64,000 nucleotides of DNA from JAHBNG01 sp039028975 (GTDB taxonomy: Bacteria; Chloroflexota; Anaerolineae; Caldilineales; Caldilineaceae). The stretch spans positions 62,001 to 126,000 of the forward strand of contig JBCCHB010000001.1 of NCBI GenBank assembly GCA_039028975.1. Direction: 5' to 3'. The first letter of the stretch is position 1; every line of letters starts with the position of its first letter. The notes under the pieces are model-generated. The model worked only from the letters and a program-made list of their open reading frames with translations. It was not told the origin of the DNA and searched no databases. Below, in pieces: positions 61,790-64,000 of this stretch. The translations under genes were made by a program, and so were the position numbers.

Positions 61790-62120
61790 ATTGTTCCTTT
61801 CTTCCGAATTGAATGTTTTGGCTAACCGCCCGAGAGACTCAACAGGATCTGATGTGATTGACAATTGTAGGTCACACCGCAGTGCGACAAACTCGTTACC
61901 GTGTTACCATGTATCAACATTAAATAATCTTTTCAGTATAAAACCGTTCTTGTCCAGTTCGTGACCGGACGGGTTTCTACTGGATTATTTTCTTGACGTT
62001 GGTTAAGAGTGACCCACGCCTCTGGATTATTTCAGTTGTCACTAAAAACCTGTCTCACGAAAAGGCCCAACGGGAGGGTTGATATGTAGTGATCCGACCA
62101 GAGGATAGGTTCGTCGAGTA
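61790..62120. other. intergenic stretch, nothing recognised
   Basis: About 330 bases without a supported gene, hairpin or promoter. Confidence 0.4.
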
Positions 62121-62459
62121 TCAGGGATGTGCTCCGAAAGCCACTTGGTGAAAAGGTTCCCCCTTTCTGTGGGGGCTAATCTCGATAGTTACTTTCTGAT
62201 TCATGCGTTTTAGAAAGTCGAGAAGTTTATCGATAGTAAAACGGCTGAAATGGCCGTTGAGCAAGTGTGACACTTCGGATTGCTTGATTTCTAACAGGAC
62301 GGCAATCTCACGTTGTTTCATGTTTTTGTCGTTCAAGAGCTGTACAACATGGTAGCCGATTAGAGCACGAGCCTGTAACTCCCCGGCGTCTTCAAATCCA
62401 AGATCAGCAAATATATTGCCTGAACTCTCTTCAAATTCAATTTCAGCTTGTTTTTTCAT
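62121..62459 (-). CDS. higA: HigA-type helix-turn-helix antitoxin
   Basis: 112 residues from the ATG at 62459. XRE-type HTH at about 45-90 (MKQREIAVLLEIKQSEVSHL) with ARALIGYHVVQLL before it, as in antitoxins paired with Gp49/HigB-like toxins. Its start overlaps the end of the toxin frame at 62443, the normal toxin-first order. Expected to bind its own promoter. Confidence 0.8.
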   Translation of the reverse strand: MKKQAEIEFEESSGNIFADLGFEDAGELQARALIGYHVVQLLNDKNMKQREIAVLLEIKQSEVSHLLNGHFSRFTIDKLLDFLKRMNQKVTIEISPHRKGEPFHQVAFGAHP

Positions 62460-62817
62460 CTTTCGCAAGCTCCTTTGCATCCCTATAACGCCGTTTAATC
62501 AAATCTACATCCTGTTTCGGTGTCGCAATACCTCTTTTTGATTTCTTCTGAAAGGCATGGAGTACATAGATTTTCTCTCCTAACTGGACAGCTTGTACAC
62601 AGCGATAAGCCTCCTTGTCGTATTTCAGAGCAATCTCAATAACCCCTGGACCTGCAGCTTTGAATGGCTTTGCATCTTTTGGCATTCCACCAAACTAAAT
62701 AAGCTGAAGCTCATCACCGATCAGTTTTCGCACTTCTTCTGGAAACCTCAAAATATTCTTCTTTGAGTCTCCAAGCCATATAACAGGACGTAATGTAGGC
62801 GGTTTTCTGATAGCCAC
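62443..62817 (-). pseudogene. higB: HigB/Gp49-like toxin gene with an in-frame stop
   Basis: Reading from a GTG at 62817, the frame gives a normal toxin N-terminus (RPVIWLGDSKKNI, FPEEVRKLIGDELQLI), then TAG at 62695-62697, then FGGMPKDAKPF and the rest (IYVLHAFQKKSKRGI, family landmark). Total length of 124 codons fits the family. Re-initiation at the ATG after the stop would give only the 80-residue C-terminal part, lacking the first helices. So the toxin is probably inactive while the antitoxin is intact. Confidence 0.72.
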
Positions 62818-63057
62818 AATACCTAACTATTGGGAGTCAATAATATAGGATATTTCCTATAAAGTCAACAATAGGACGAATTTCAGAATTCAAGCAACAC
62901 GATACCAGATATTCCTGCTTTGGTATGGGAATTTATAAAATCGGTCTACAGGTATCCCGCCCGTTCACGAAGTGGGTGCCCAGCACCACCTTTAGCGGAT
63001 GAGACACCCAGTGACCGGTTAGGCAAAGCCTTTCTTGTCGGTGGAAGTTGCCGATTT

Positions 63058-64000
63058 TCAGAGCCATCGTCCAAACCAGTCCAAATACCGATCCAACCGA
63101 AAGACCCGATGCCACGGGCGCCCGCCCCGCGATAACTCATGGCTCTCATTTGGGAAGCGCACAAACTCAGTTGGCACGCCAACCCGCTTGAGCGCCAGGT
63201 AAAGTGCTTCTCCTTGACCCACCGGACAGCGCAGATCCAGCGCAGAGTGAACGACCAGCGTTGGGGTCTGGACGCCAGCTACGTATTGAAGCGGTGAACG
63301 TTCTAAATAGGTCTCTGGTGCTTCCCACGGCGGCTGTTTGTCAAACTCGACCCTGTCCAGCAAGAAGCTCATATCGCCTACAAAGCCGTAACGATTGACC
63401 AGCGAGCGATCCACCACCGCAGCCTTAAATTCTGGGTGGCGAGCGATGATCCAAAAGGCGCTATAACCACCGTAGCTCCCTCCAGCGACTGCCCTTCGAT
63501 CCCCGTCAACAAAATCAAATTGGGCGCAGGCGGCATCCAGGCACGCGATATTGTCCTCATAGTCGAGATCGCCCCAGTGCCCCCGAGTGGCCAGTGAGAA
63601 TGCTTCGCCATAGCCATGATTGCCTCGGGTGTTGCAGTGGACGACAGCATAGCCGTTGGCAGCATAGAGATGAAACTCATGGCAAAAGACGCTGGCCCGC
63701 ATCCCGCCCGGTCCACCACCGGTGTACAAAATCACCGGATACTTTTTCCCAGGCTCGGCACCAACGGGCGGCATCATCCACGAGTCAATGGTCACGGCAC
63801 CTGAGTCGACGCCCGATTGGGCGTCGCCCGAATGGACGCAGAAGCGGATCGGCTCGACTAGCTCGATTTCGTCCAACAGCTCACGATTGACGTCGGTCAG
63901 GCGATGCAATTTGGCCGGAGCGCCTTTTTGCAGTTCGACCCGGAAAAGATCACCGGGGTTCATGTCATCACCAATCACGGCCACAATGGTCTCAAGTGAC
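63058..64000 (-). CDS. S9 family prolyl oligopeptidase, 3' part (runs off window)
   Basis: The frame is open through the right edge, so the propeller and start lie outside. The catalytic domain is complete: GGSYGGYSAF nucleophile region, HSALDLRCP acid and ESHELSRGG histidine. It resembles the S9 enzyme at 49033-51039 in its end (ESH-L-SRGGRP) but is a separate paralogue with a canonical GGSYGG. Probable acylaminoacyl-peptidase-type enzyme. Confidence 0.87.
   Translation of the reverse strand, partial: SLETIVAVIGDDMNPGDLFRVELQKGAPAKLHRLTDVNRELLDEIELVEPIRFCVHSGDAQSGVDSGAVTIDSWMMPPVGAEPGKKYPVILYTGGGPGGMRASVFCHEFHLYAANGYAVVHCNTRGNHGYGEAFSLATRGHWGDLDYEDNIACLDAACAQFDFVDGDRRAVAGGSYGGYSAFWIIARHPEFKAAVVDRSLVNRYGFVGDMSFLLDRVEFDKQPPWEAPETYLERSPLQYVAGVQTPTLVVHSALDLRCPVGQGEALYLALKRVGVPTEFVRFPNESHELSRGGRPWHRVFRLDRYLDWFGRWL

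Noticed and set aside
1..64000. tRNA, rRNA, phage integrase or transposase genes
   Set aside because: I looked for conserved stems and T-loop motifs and for transposase/integrase signatures in intergenic DNA and frames and found none I could support.

Overview
The window looks like a chromosomal segment of a Chloroflexota bacterium (Anaerolineae, Caldilineaceae-like). The evidence is the style of the solute-binding lipoproteins (a short signal ending in AAC followed by Ala/Pro/Ser/Glu-rich linkers), two secreted proteins that end in a short PLLLK/LPVMRE-type tail, many phytanoyl-CoA dioxygenase, amidohydrolase and oligopeptide-permease paralogues, and intergenic DNA crowded with palindromic and phrase-like repeats. 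The assignment is an inference; there is no rRNA or tRNA gene in the window to test it.

Region 1 (1-9.0 kb) is a mixed accessory segment: two PhyH-type dioxygenases, a five-bladed-propeller glycosidase-like protein, a TetR regulator divergent from a DUF4345 membrane protein, an MBL-fold hydrolase, the wreck of an alpha-carbonic anhydrase, and a membrane-anchored penicillin-acylase family Ntn hydrolase.

Region 2 (9.4-15.5 kb) is the most striking part. Four genes in the order carrier protein-thioesterase fusion, flavin-dependent halogenase, acyl-CoA-dehydrogenase-like prolyl-carrier dehydrogenase and proline-type adenylation enzyme match the content and order of the bmp1-bmp4 locus, which makes tetrabromopyrrole in marine Pseudoalteromonas. 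The inferred route is proline activation, loading on the carrier, oxidation to pyrrolyl-S-carrier, repeated halogenation, and thioesterase release. A small hydrophobic peptide ORF and a coupled 83-residue ORF follow.

Region 3 (16-25.8 kb) holds a P-type ATPase without the Cys-Pro motif, a secreted Ig-like protein, an isolated pair of contractile-injection-system genes (Pvc16/DUF4255 and a tail-assembly-like protein) with a coiled-coil ORF, a 5'-truncated legumain/caspase-like peptidase, a His-tailed amidohydrolase and an orphan antitoxin.

Region 4 (25.8-61.8 kb) is almost entirely on the minus strand and reads as a peptide/N-acyl-amino-acid scavenging island: three sets of oligopeptide ABC binding protein plus two permeases (none with an ATPase gene), M20, M24 and S9 peptidases, four aspartoacylase/succinylglutamate-desuccinylase paralogues, amidohydrolases, aminotransferases, dehydrogenases, an isochorismatase-fold hydrolase, DUF1028 and MmgE/PrpD proteins. 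Several members have lost canonical catalytic residues beside an intact relative. A VapBC module lies inside it, and an orphan structured RNA resembling the HEARO/omega-RNA of IscB elements sits between two transport genes.

Region 5 (61.8-64 kb) has a HigA-type antitoxin, its toxin gene interrupted by a stop codon, and the 3' end of a second S9 peptidase that runs off the window. Repeat families recur through the intergenic DNA: an 85-bp hairpin element (4 copies), a 24-bp-arm palindrome with exchangeable core (2 copies), AACAAAGAT hairpins (4 copies), and GGTCGGT / GAATGGTGAAT / GTGATTCGTGG phrase repeats.
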